Source: Pseudomonadota bacterium (GTDB lineage: Bacteria > Desulfobacterota > Desulfovibrionia > Desulfovibrionales > Desulfovibrionaceae). Taken from it: a DNA stretch of 64,000 nucleotides. Each line of letters starts with the position of its first letter. Position 1 is the stretch's first letter. Position numbers and translations under genes: made by a program. The stretch spans positions 29,825-93,824 of the forward strand of contig JAEYOJ010000133.1 of NCBI GenBank assembly GCA_023411815.1, written 5' to 3'. Positions 25,586 through 33,670 of the stretch are shown in pieces. A model generated the notes under the pieces. The model ran no database searches. It was not told where the DNA came from and saw nothing but the letters and a program-made list of their open reading frames with translations.

Positions 25586-27011
25586 GCCCCCCATCCTCAT
25601 CCTGCAGTTGCAGCGCATGGGGGACACTATCCTGACCTTCCCCCTGGTGCTGTGGCTGACACGGCGTTATCCGGGACACCCCGTATGGATCGTGGCCGAG
25701 CGTGTATTTTACGAAGCATTGATGTCCGTGAGCCCGGCAGTGACCTATTTCCCCTGGGAGGGCACCGGGCAGCTGCTCAAGGAGCGCTTTCTGCTCTGCC
25801 TGAACCTCTCCCACCGGCCGGAAGCCGCTGAATTGGCAGGTCGCGTGCAGGCCGAGGCGGTCTTCGGGACCGTGGCTAGGCCGGACGGAGCGCGCTACGT
25901 CCACGGGTTCTTTCAGCTTTACAGGGCCGCGCTCACGCATTGCAACCGACACAACCGGCTGCACTGGGCCGACATGAACGCCTTGGACGTCGTATCCGCG
26001 GACGACCTGCGCTCCACGCACTGGCCTCTACCGCGCACACTGGGCAAGGATTCGCGGGCCGTGGGCTTGTTCGTGGGCGCCAGCGAGAGGGCCAAGCGGC
26101 CCGATCCCGTCTTCTGGGCCGCATTGTCCGACGATTTGCACGGCAGGGGCTTCCGACCGGTGCTCTTCGGTGGTCCCGGGGAGCGTGAGCTTGCCGCCGA
26201 GGTTCAGCGCCGCGCCCGCTGCCGCGTGCTCAACCAGGCCGGGCGCCTCGGCTTGGGCGAACTGGCCGCGGTGGGCCAGGCCCTGCAGCTCATGATCACC
26301 CCGGACACGGGCCCCATGCACCTGGCGGCCTGGACCGGCACCAAGGTGCTCAATCTGTCCATGGGGCCGGTCAATCCCTGGGAGACAGGACCTTATCAAC
26401 CGGGCCATTACGTGCTGCGCGCGGCGAGGAGTTGCGTGGGGTGCTGGGAGTGCGACAGGTTTGGCTCGGGTGGGCATGGCGAGAGCATGCCCTGCCACGA
26501 GGCGTTCGTTCCGTCCCGCGTCGCTTTGCTTGCCTCGCTGCTTGCCAGGGGCAGGTCGGGCGACTTGGAGCGCCTACGTTTGCCGGGTGGGCGGCTGCTG
26601 CTGACCGGGCGTGACGATGATGGGCTTTATGCCTTGCGGCCCGTCATTGGAGCCGTGCCCGGGGCCCGCGAACTGGTCAGCCGCCTGTGGTCGGCATTTT
26701 TCGGCTGGCGTGCAGGCTTGTGGGACCGTGTCCGGCCGGCGGCGGATGCGCGGGCGTTGCTGCAGGAACGGCCTGCTCTGGCCATGGTCCTGCGTCGCGT
26801 ATTGCCGCATTTCGGCCGAGAGTTGCGTCTCAGCCTGGCCGGCAAGACCGCCACCCTGGACCGGAATTTCTGGAGAGCCGTGCCGCCCCTGGCGCGGCCC
26901 TTGTCGAGTTGGCTGCATCTCTTTCTGCAAAACGCCGACTACAGCCTCCACTCCAGGCGAGAGTCCCTGGAAATGCTGGAAGCCCTGAGCGCCTTACTGA
27001 CGGACTCCTGA
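25578..27011 (+). CDS. Glycosyltransferase family 9 (heptosyltransferase-like)
   Basis: A 477-residue GT9 protein beginning ILILQLQRMGDTILTFPLVLWLTRRYPG, the motif of ADP-heptose transferases. It has the donor-site segments GLFVGASERAKRPDPVFWAAL and MITPDTGPMHLAAWTGTKVLNLSMGP. About 140 C-terminal residues extend beyond the usual 340-residue fold and I cannot assign them. The start overlaps the preceding gene by 8 bases, so both transferases are made together. Substrate could be LPS core, a capsule or flagellin. Confidence 0.82.
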   Translation: MAKPPILILQLQRMGDTILTFPLVLWLTRRYPGHPVWIVAERVFYEALMSVSPAVTYFPWEGTGQLLKERFLLCLNLSHRPEAAELAGRVQAEAVFGTVARPDGARYVHGFFQLYRAALTHCNRHNRLHWADMNALDVVSADDLRSTHWPLPRTLGKDSRAVGLFVGASERAKRPDPVFWAALSDDLHGRGFRPVLFGGPGERELAAEVQRRARCRVLNQAGRLGLGELAAVGQALQLMITPDTGPMHLAAWTGTKVLNLSMGPVNPWETGPYQPGHYVLRAARSCVGCWECDRFGSGGHGESMPCHEAFVPSRVALLASLLARGRSGDLERLRLPGGRLLLTGRDDDGLYALRPVIGAVPGARELVSRLWSAFFGWRAGLWDRVRPAADARALLQERPALAMVLRRVLPHFGRELRLSLAGKTATLDRNFWRAVPPLARPLSSWLHLFLQNADYSLHSRRESLEMLEALSALLTDS

Positions 27012-27151
27012 TCCTTCCGCCCGCCGCTGCCATCCGGGGCAGGGAAAAAACTACCTCTCCTTTTGTAATCTTTCTTTACAACTCCTTGTTTTCATTGGGC
27101 ACGACATCTTGGAACGGCTTTTGATCCTATGCTGTGCAAGGAGTTCCAACG

Positions 27152-28762
27152 ATGCAAATTCTTCCCTGCGATGGATATGGACGCGAGGCCGGAGCCGCGA
27201 GCAAGGACTGGTCGAGCTCGGGCAGCGAGGCCGCTTCGGCGTTCGCCGGAGTTCTGAGCCAGCATGTCGCCTCTCCCAATGCCCCCAACTCCGGTTCGTC
27301 CTTGAACGGCTCGGCTGGCCGACAGGAAAGGATCAATAGCGAAGAAAGGCTCCGGGCCGAGGCGGACACGCCTGCCGGCCGCGCAGTGGCTGATAGGAAG
27401 GTCGGCAAGGAAGAATTTTCCGCCGTGCGCGAGGAACTGCGCAAGCAGGGCTACGCGGAAGCCGACCTGAACCGCCTGGAGCAGCGCGTGTCCGAAGGGG
27501 TGACATGGCGCGAGTTCCAGCGTGACCTTGTCGAACTGGCGCGCAAGTCGCGTCTGGGCACTGCCGGCGCCATCGGCCTTGAGAACTCCAATGTGTTGCA
27601 GAGCCTGTTCCAGAAGGTAGGCTTTTCCGGGGTCCAGGCCGAAAGCCTGGTCAAGAATCTTGAATCAGGCAACTCGCGGCAGGTGCTGGAAGCCCTCAAG
27701 CGTCAGCTTGAAAGCCTGCCGGCCGACAAGCCCCTCAGCCTGCGTCCCGCGGAACTCAAGGCCCTGGGTGACGCCCTTGGGCTTAACGAACGCGGCAGAT
27801 CATCCCTGCGGGGCTACCTTAACCAGGGTACGGGCCCTAACGGCCGCATGCTGACCTCTCCTGAGAGTCTGCGCGGCATCATCACCGTTATGCAGAACGA
27901 GTCCACGGACGGCCTCGACTACATTCAGCGCATGGATGCCATGCAGAAGCTCGTGGGCGATGTCCTGCAACAGGCCCGTTCCAAGGCTTCCGGCGAGGCC
28001 AATTCCGACCGCATGGGCCAGGATGCCGGCGACAAGCTGCTGAACGCCAGCAAGCACGACATGAAGGCCAAGCACGCCCCTGGATCCGACGGGAAGCATG
28101 AGGGCAAGGCCGGCGACAAAAACGGTGACACGATCGCCGACAAGGCCAGGGAGGAGCACCTCAAGGAATTGGGGGGCAGGGCCCAGGACAAGATGGCCAT
28201 GCCCAAGTCCCAACCGCTGGCGGGTGCGGTCGCGGATGCGTCCGCGCAGGTCAGGCCCGAGTTCCAGGTCTCTGCGAGCCCGACCCAGAGCGTTCCGTCC
28301 CAGGCGCAACTCTTCCAGCAGGTGAGCGGCGGCATTCTGCAGAGCATGGGGAATGGCGGACAGCGGCTGACCATCAATCTGTCCCCCGAGGAACTCGGCT
28401 CGCTGCAGGTCATGCTGCAGGTCCGCGACAAGGAACTCTCTGCGGTGATTCGCGCCGACTCTCCCGAAGCCGCCAGGGCCCTAAGCGACCAGCTGGCCCA
28501 GCTCAGGCAGACCCTTGAGCAGCAGGGCTTCAAGGTGTCCAGCCTGGAAGTGCAGACCGGCCTGGCCAACCAACACGGGTATCACACCTGGTCGGGTGCG
28601 GACGGCCACAATCTCATGCAGGAGCGCCAGGAGCGCGCCCGGATGCAACGCCTGTCTTCCCTGCGCGGACAGGCCGCCGAAAATGGAACAGCGGCTCAGC
28701 CTCCCGCGGCCCCAGGGATGGGCAGGGGAGTGAGCAGCGAATCAGTGGATATTTTCGCTTAA
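27152..28762 (+). CDS. fliK: Flagellar hook-length control protein FliK
   Basis: A 536-residue protein with a low-complexity, K/D/A/G-rich middle and a conserved C-terminal hook-length domain at about residues 395-475 (RLTINLSPEELGSLQVMLQVRDKELSAVIRADSPEAARALSDQL). FliK measures the hook and switches export to filament subunits. The start ATG 27152 follows AAGGAG by 8 nt. It opens the block fliK-flgD-flgE and is 140 nt after the glycosyltransferase stop, so it probably has its own promoter, which I could not identify. Confidence 0.9.
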   Translation: MQILPCDGYGREAGAASKDWSSSGSEAASAFAGVLSQHVASPNAPNSGSSLNGSAGRQERINSEERLRAEADTPAGRAVADRKVGKEEFSAVREELRKQGYAEADLNRLEQRVSEGVTWREFQRDLVELARKSRLGTAGAIGLENSNVLQSLFQKVGFSGVQAESLVKNLESGNSRQVLEALKRQLESLPADKPLSLRPAELKALGDALGLNERGRSSLRGYLNQGTGPNGRMLTSPESLRGIITVMQNESTDGLDYIQRMDAMQKLVGDVLQQARSKASGEANSDRMGQDAGDKLLNASKHDMKAKHAPGSDGKHEGKAGDKNGDTIADKAREEHLKELGGRAQDKMAMPKSQPLAGAVADASAQVRPEFQVSASPTQSVPSQAQLFQQVSGGILQSMGNGGQRLTINLSPEELGSLQVMLQVRDKELSAVIRADSPEAARALSDQLAQLRQTLEQQGFKVSSLEVQTGLANQHGYHTWSGADGHNLMQERQERARMQRLSSLRGQAAENGTAAQPPAAPGMGRGVSSESVDIFA

Positions 28763-28792
28763 ATCAAGAGCAAAACCAGGGAGCGGTTTGCC

Positions 28793-29500
28793 ATGACCAT
28801 GCTGACCAATGTCACGGGCGCCTCGTCGGCCATCGATCCGTACGCGGCCAAGACCAAGTCCGAAAGCGGTGCCTTGGACCAATCGACCTTCCTCAACCTC
28901 CTGATGGCTCAGCTCCAGCACCAGGATCCGCTGAACCCCATGGAGGACAAGGATTTCACCGCGCAGTTGGCCCAGTTCTCGAGCCTCGAGCAACTGAACA
29001 ACATCAACAAAGGCATCGAGAGCCTCAATACCAGCGCGGGCCGCCAGGACATGTTGGGCGCGGTGAGCTTCATCGGCAAGGACATCCGTGCCTTCGGCAA
29101 CACGGTCAGCAAGGAAGGGAATGCCATCACCAAGGCCTTCTACGAGTTGGATGAGCCGGTGAAGGACATGTACTACAACGTCTACGACTCCTACGGGGTC
29201 CTCGTGAACACGGTGAAGGTCGGTGCGCGCCAGGCCGGCTCCTATGAGTTCCAGTGGGACGGCAAGGACTTCAACGGCTCGACCCTTCCCGACGGCACCT
29301 ACACCATGGCCATCGCCGCCGAGAATGCCGACGGCAAGCCGGTCATGGTCTACACCGAGGTCAGCGGCACGGTCAGCGGCGTGAGCGGCGAGAACGGCAT
29401 CCCCATGCTGCGCCTCACCGACGGACGGACCGTGAGCTTCTTCAACGTCAAGGAAATCGTCAGCGACGGCAGCTCCAAGAAAACCGACTCGAACGCATAA
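28793..29500 (+). CDS. flgD: Flagellar hook capping protein FlgD
   Basis: A 235-residue hook-assembly scaffold. The N-terminal signature FLNLLMAQLQHQDPLNPMEDKDFTAQLAQFSSLEQL is diagnostic; the C-terminal half has the FlgD Ig-like/tudor pattern (GSYEFQWDGKDFNGSTLPDGTYTMAI). ATG 28793 is preceded by GGGAG. It lies 30 nt after fliK and 38 nt before flgE in one transcription unit. Confidence 0.95.
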   Translation: MTMLTNVTGASSAIDPYAAKTKSESGALDQSTFLNLLMAQLQHQDPLNPMEDKDFTAQLAQFSSLEQLNNINKGIESLNTSAGRQDMLGAVSFIGKDIRAFGNTVSKEGNAITKAFYELDEPVKDMYYNVYDSYGVLVNTVKVGARQAGSYEFQWDGKDFNGSTLPDGTYTMAIAAENADGKPVMVYTEVSGTVSGVSGENGIPMLRLTDGRTVSFFNVKEIVSDGSSKKTDSNA

Positions 29501-29538
29501 AGCGTTCTTCATAAATTTCATCACCAAGGAGGAGATGT

Positions 29539-31182
29539 ATGGGCCTGTCAGCTTCCATGTTTTCCGGTGTTACCGGACTTAAAGCCCACGGCGACAAGAT
29601 GGGTGTCATCGGCAACAACATCGCCAACGTGAACACCATCGGCTTCAAGGGCGCACGCATGTACTTCCAGGATGTCATCAGCCAGGATATTCCCACTGCC
29701 GCCGGCATCGGCCAGGTCGGTCGCGGCGTGGGCATCGGCGCCATTTACGCGGACTACAGCCAGGGCGGTTTCGAGACCACGGGTGAAACCACGGACCTGG
29801 CCATCGGCGGCAAGGGCTTCTTCATGGTCAAGAAGAAGAACGAGGCTACGACCTACTACACCCGCGCCGGCAACTTCCGTTTCGACCAGGACGGCTATCT
29901 GCAGGATCCGAACGGGCTGGTGCTGCAGGGCTGGAAGGTGGAGCGCTCCGGCCCCACGGCGGCCGTGTCCGGCGTCACCACCAGCAGCAATAGCGTGCGC
30001 ATCACGGGCACGCCCACGGACATCCGCCTGAACAATTTCCAGTCGCCGCCCCAGAAGACCACCAACGTAACGGTCATCACCAACCTCGATTCGACCCAGA
30101 AGAGCCGGGCCGAGAGCTCAACCGACCCGTTCTTCGCCATGTTCGAGAACTGGGACGGCACCCAGGAGACGCCGCTCAGCGAGGCCCTGTACGGCTATCA
30201 GGCCACCATCAAGGTCTTCGACGCCAACGGCAACGCCCACGACCTGACCGTGTATTACGACCAGGTCACCCTGGAAGACTCGGGAGGCCGCAAGGTCTGG
30301 GAGTACATGGTCACTTCCAAGCCCACCGAGGACGGCCGCAACATCGACGGCGCGGACCTGCGCGGCACCGACGTCGCGGGCGTGCTCATGATCGGCACCT
30401 TGTCCTTCAACTCCTCGGGCGAACTGGAGAACCAGACCGCGTTCACGCTCAAGTCCACTGCCACGGGCAGCATGAAGGACCTGAACAACTGGACTCTGGC
30501 AGACTTCTCCCAGAGCGGTTTCCCGACGTTCACGGCCAACTTCCTGGGCGAGGACAATGCGAGCGGCACGGACGAAGCGGAAGCCTCGCTGGTGGAGATC
30601 AATTTCGGTTTGCGCAACGGAAACGTGAGCGGCGGCGGCTGGAGTGCGCTGACTGACGCACAAACCATGTCCACGACCTTCAATACGGGCGTGGCGCATC
30701 CCACAGGCACGGACATCGCCGGCCTGCCCAAGTTCCTGGGCAGCGAACTGCAGGCCACGGCCACCACGTCCTACGCCGAGAAGGGCTCGTCCACGCTCTT
30801 CCAGGCCCAGGATGGCTATGCCGCCGGTCTGCTGCTGGGCGTCATGGTGGACAGCGACGGCATCTTGAGCGGCCGCTATTCCAACGGCCAGATCCTGGAG
30901 CTGTTCGCCATCACCCTGGCCGACTTCAACAACCCTTGGGGTCTGCGGCGCGAAGGCGGCAACCTGTTCCTGGATACGCGCGATTCGGGCGGGGCCATCA
31001 CCAACCAGGCCAACCGGGGCGGCAAGGGCTCCATATCCTCCAACTCCATCGAGCAGTCCAACGTGGACATGGCCGACGAGTTCGTGCAGATGATCACCAC
31101 CCAGCGCGGCTTCCAGGCCAACGGCAAGGTCATCACCACCGTGGACACGCTGCTGGGCGAGGTCATCAACCTCAAGCGCTAG
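29539..31182 (+). CDS. flgE: Flagellar hook protein FlgE
   Basis: A 547-residue hook subunit. The N-terminus SMFSGVTGLKAHGDKMGVIGNNIANVNTIGFKGAR is the rod/hook family signature. The C-terminus SNVDMADEFVQMITTQRGFQANGKVITTVDTLLGEVINLKR is the matching coiled-coil. The middle (FlgE D1/D2) is longer than the roughly 400 residues of enteric hooks, as common in polar-flagellated delta-type bacteria. ATG 29539 has AAGGAGGAG. A terminator follows directly. Confidence 0.95.
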   Translation: MGLSASMFSGVTGLKAHGDKMGVIGNNIANVNTIGFKGARMYFQDVISQDIPTAAGIGQVGRGVGIGAIYADYSQGGFETTGETTDLAIGGKGFFMVKKKNEATTYYTRAGNFRFDQDGYLQDPNGLVLQGWKVERSGPTAAVSGVTTSSNSVRITGTPTDIRLNNFQSPPQKTTNVTVITNLDSTQKSRAESSTDPFFAMFENWDGTQETPLSEALYGYQATIKVFDANGNAHDLTVYYDQVTLEDSGGRKVWEYMVTSKPTEDGRNIDGADLRGTDVAGVLMIGTLSFNSSGELENQTAFTLKSTATGSMKDLNNWTLADFSQSGFPTFTANFLGEDNASGTDEAEASLVEINFGLRNGNVSGGGWSALTDAQTMSTTFNTGVAHPTGTDIAGLPKFLGSELQATATTSYAEKGSSTLFQAQDGYAAGLLLGVMVDSDGILSGRYSNGQILELFAITLADFNNPWGLRREGGNLFLDTRDSGGAITNQANRGGKGSISSNSIEQSNVDMADEFVQMITTQRGFQANGKVITTVDTLLGEVINLKR

Positions 31183-31205
31183 CCCTGAATCTGCAGACGG
31201 CAAAA

Positions 31206-31245
31206 AAAGGCCGCGTCCGTGAGAACGGGCGCGGCCTTTCGTGTT
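31206..31245 (+). terminator. Rho-independent terminator after flgE
   Basis: An AAAGGCCGCG-x-CCG stem pairs with CGG-x-GCGCGGCCTTT around a TGAGAA-type loop, followed by CGTGTTTC. It begins about 24 nt after the flgE stop. Confidence 0.75.
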
Positions 31246-31300
31246 TCAGCCTGTCCGGCTGCGGCGCATACCCGGACGCCGACGTCAGCGCAGGCTGCAT

Positions 31301-31430
31301 AGTGCATTTGCTATTGAAAATGTTCTGCAAGCCATGCGTCGGCATGGCCTGCCGCTAGCTTCGGCGTAGGCGCAATTCACTTGCGCCGTCAACGCCGGAG
31401 CGGGCGTCCTAACGGCAATCTACTCAAAAG
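31301..31430 (+). repeat. Dispersed structured repeat, copy B
   Basis: About 130 bases matching copies A (15887-16015) and C (48066-48193). The left-end hairpin has decayed (AGTGCATTT / AAATGTTCT), but a second hairpin is perfect here (GCCATGC-GTCG-GCATGGC) and the central GGCGCAA / TTGCGCC stem is kept. It lies downstream of the flgE terminator and upstream of the flagellin promoter. Confidence 0.8.
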
Positions 31431-31734
31431 CTGGGAATGGCTTTATCCTCCGAACTCCGTCCGCCAGAATCCTGCTTGGATAGGGCGCGCCTGGACCGGC
31501 GCGGTCCACTCCGCATCAAAATTGAGACATCATTCCCGCCTGTCCATGTCCAGGCAAAAACTAGTTTGCAACGAAAGCGGTTGTCTCCCTTTCCACGCGA
31601 CCTGATCCGCCCGGACTGTTCGCAATGACCTATAAGGTACTTTTGGCCGTTCCGGATCGGCTGGCGGAAAGAAAGTCCAGCCCGGAAGCCATCGGGAGGC
31701 GGAAAAGTCTACCGCCTTCGCATGCAATTATTTG
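31431..31734. other. Non-coding stretch upstream of flagellin promoter
   Basis: About 300 bases between repeat copy B and the flagellin promoter region. Short open frames occur but none has a ribosome-binding site and coding character together. I see nothing else to assign. Confidence 0.4.
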
Positions 31735-31750
31735 GAATATTAGGATATTC
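31735..31750 (+). promoter_or_regulatory. Perfect inverted repeat beside the flagellin promoter
   Basis: GAATAT-TAGG-ATATTC, a perfect 6-bp palindrome with 4-bp spacer, ends 5 nt upstream of the sigma-54 promoter. It could bind a dimeric regulator; this is inference. Confidence 0.45.
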
Positions 31751-31755
31751 TCGAG

Positions 31756-31771
31756 TGGCACCCGCATTGCT
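31756..31771 (+). promoter_or_regulatory. Sigma-54 promoter of flagellin gene
   Basis: TGGCACCCGCATTGCT matches the sigma-54 consensus (TGGCAC-N5-TTGCW) with the invariant GG and GC exactly 10 nt apart. Transcription would begin near 31782, leaving a leader of about 40 nt before the ATG at 31824. Confidence 0.8.
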
Positions 31772-31823
31772 CAATGCAGGCAACGACACGGAAGGGCTTT
31801 GCCAGAACAAGGAGGTTTCGAGC

Positions 31824-32738
31824 ATGTCTTTGGTAATCAATCACAACCTTATGGCTATGAATGCGGCCAGGAACCTGAACTCCGCATACGGTAACTTGAG
31901 CACGTCCACCCGTCGCCTGTCCTCGGGTCTGCGCGTCGGCACGGCGGCTGACGACGCCGCCGGTCTGGCCATCCGCGAGCTCATGCGCGCCGATATCGCT
32001 TCCTACAACCAGGGCGTGCGCAACGCCAACGACGCCATCAGCCTCATCCAGACGGCCGACGGCGCTCTGCAGGTCGTGGACGAGAAGCTGATCCGCATGA
32101 AAGAGCTGGCGCAACAGGCCGCCACGGGCACCTACAACTCCGACCAGCGCTTGATCATCGACTCCGAGTACCAGGCCATGGCCTCGGAAATCACGCGTAT
32201 CGCCAACGCCACCGACTTCAACGGCACATACCTGCTCAACGGGAACCTGTCCAAGACCCCCGGCCTGACCGCGGGAGAGTCGCATAACGGCGACGGCCTG
32301 AAGTCCACCGGCCCGCTGAAGATCCACTTCGGCACGGGCAACGACTCAGCGGAAGACTACTATTACATCACCATCGGCGGCTGCACCGCCTCGATCCTGG
32401 GCGTGGGCATGAGCGCCGCACCCGGAGCCAGAGGACGCTCCATTTCCACGCAGGCCAGAGCTCAGGAAGCCCTGACGGCCATCAACGAGGCGATCACCTC
32501 CAAGGACAACATCCGCGCTCACCTTGGCGCCATGCAGAACCGCCTGGAGAACACGGTCACCAACCTGCAGATTATGGTCGAGAACCTGCAGGCTTCCGAA
32601 TCGCGCATCTCCGACGTGGATGTCGCCTCCGAGATGACCGAGTTCGTGCGCCAGCAGATTCTGTCCCAGTCCGCCGTGGCCATGCTCGCCCAGGCCAACT
32701 CCCTGCCCAAGATGGCCATGCAGCTCATCGGCGGCTAG
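31824..32738 (+). CDS. fliC: Flagellin
   Basis: A 304-residue filament subunit. N-terminal D0/D1: VINHNLMAMNAARNLNSAYGNLS, RLSSGLRVGTAADDAAGLAIRE and ANDAISLIQTADGALQ. The C-terminal D1/D0 ends with SEMTEFVRQQILSQSAVAMLAQANSLPKMAMQLIGG-like helices. The variable D2 region between about 135 and 215 is short. The ATG follows AAGGAGG. Expression from a sigma-54 promoter is predicted, with an intrinsic terminator just after the stop. An export-ready, single-copy flagellin within this window. Confidence 0.96.
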   Translation: MSLVINHNLMAMNAARNLNSAYGNLSTSTRRLSSGLRVGTAADDAAGLAIRELMRADIASYNQGVRNANDAISLIQTADGALQVVDEKLIRMKELAQQAATGTYNSDQRLIIDSEYQAMASEITRIANATDFNGTYLLNGNLSKTPGLTAGESHNGDGLKSTGPLKIHFGTGNDSAEDYYYITIGGCTASILGVGMSAAPGARGRSISTQARAQEALTAINEAITSKDNIRAHLGAMQNRLENTVTNLQIMVENLQASESRISDVDVASEMTEFVRQQILSQSAVAMLAQANSLPKMAMQLIGG

Positions 32739-32765
32739 CCTCTCCGGCATACCGGTATTTGAAAG

Positions 32766-32791
32766 AGCGCCCCTCGGGGCGCTTTTTCGTT
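32766..32791 (+). terminator. Rho-independent terminator of flagellin gene
   Basis: A perfect 8-bp stem (AGCGCCCC / GGGGCGCT) with a 2-nt apex, followed by TTTTCGTTTT, 27 nt after the fliC stop. Confidence 0.9.
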
Positions 32792-32808
32792 TTCCGCTAC
32801 TGGTCGGG

Positions 32809-33510
32809 TTACTCTTCGCCCAGGCTTTCCAGGGCCAGCCGTGCGGCATTCTGCTCGGCCCTCTTGAGGCTCGCGCCTGCGGCTGCGAAGGAAGGGCCTT
32901 CGGGCAGGCGCACCTCCACCTCGTAGATGCGGGCGTGGTCCGGGCCGCTGGCGCCGAGCTGGACATATACGGGCCGCTTCTTGAAACGCTGCTGGGTTAT
33001 CTCCTGCAGCCTGGTTTTGTAGTCCTTGACCTTGGGCAGGTCCGCGGTCTCGGGCAACAGATCCTGGAATGTCCTCGCTACGAAATCCCATGCCGCCTGA
33101 TAGCCTCCGTCAAGGAACACGGCGCCGAGCAGAGCCTCCAGCGCATCCGCCAGCAGGGAATCCCGGTCGCGGCCGCCCTGGCTCTCCTCTCCGCGCCCGA
33201 GCAGGATGATGCGGTCCAGTCCCAAGTCGCGGGCTTTTTGGGCCAGGGTTTTTTCCTTGACCAAACGAGAGCGGATGCGGGTGAGCTGGCCTTCCTGCGC
33301 CGTGGGAAAACGCTGGAAAAGGCACTCGGATATGGTCAGCTCCAGGACCGCATCGCCCAGAAACTCCAGGCGTTCATTGCTCTCCAGCGCGAGCTCGTGC
33401 TCGTTGGCATAGGAGCTGTGGGTCAAGGCGCGGGTCAGGTACGCGGGCTGCTCGAACCGGTAATCGAGTTCCGATTGGATCGCGGCAAGTCGATCCATGT
33501 CCATTGGCAT
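32809..33510 (-). CDS. rnc: Ribonuclease III
   Basis: A 233-residue double-strand-specific endoribonuclease. The catalytic signature NERLEFLGDAVLEL is intact, with the second acidic set in DALEALLGAVFLDGG. A C-terminal double-stranded-RNA-binding domain follows (DYKTRLQEITQQRFKKRPVYV ... GASLKRAEQNAARLAL). The ATG at 33510 is preceded by AAGGAGGG. Convergent with flagellin, with the fliC terminator between them. Confidence 0.95.
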   Translation of the reverse strand: MPMDMDRLAAIQSELDYRFEQPAYLTRALTHSSYANEHELALESNERLEFLGDAVLELTISECLFQRFPTAQEGQLTRIRSRLVKEKTLAQKARDLGLDRIILLGRGEESQGGRDRDSLLADALEALLGAVFLDGGYQAAWDFVARTFQDLLPETADLPKVKDYKTRLQEITQQRFKKRPVYVQLGASGPDHARIYEVEVRLPEGPSFAAAGASLKRAEQNAARLALESLGEE

Positions 33511-33670
33511 GTGTTGCCCTCCTTGGAATTCATCTACTTACCGTGTAAACAGCCTCTGCGTCAAAATGCGGCGCGAGGCGGGCCGGATCGGTTCCCGACC
33601 GCGATCACGCGAGTTGAAGCCTTGGCCCTGTCCTGGTACATGCAAGCAAATGCTCCACGAGGAGGACGCA

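Noticed and set aside
27100..27120. Sigma-54-like motif upstream of fliK (GGCACGACATCTTGG)
   Set aside because: The spacing between the GG and the next G-rich element does not fit; there is no GC at the required distance. Sigma-54 promoters tolerate almost no spacing change.
31625..31894. 89-codon open frame before flagellin
   Set aside because: It runs through the sigma-54 promoter and ribosome-binding site of fliC and has no start signal or family resemblance.
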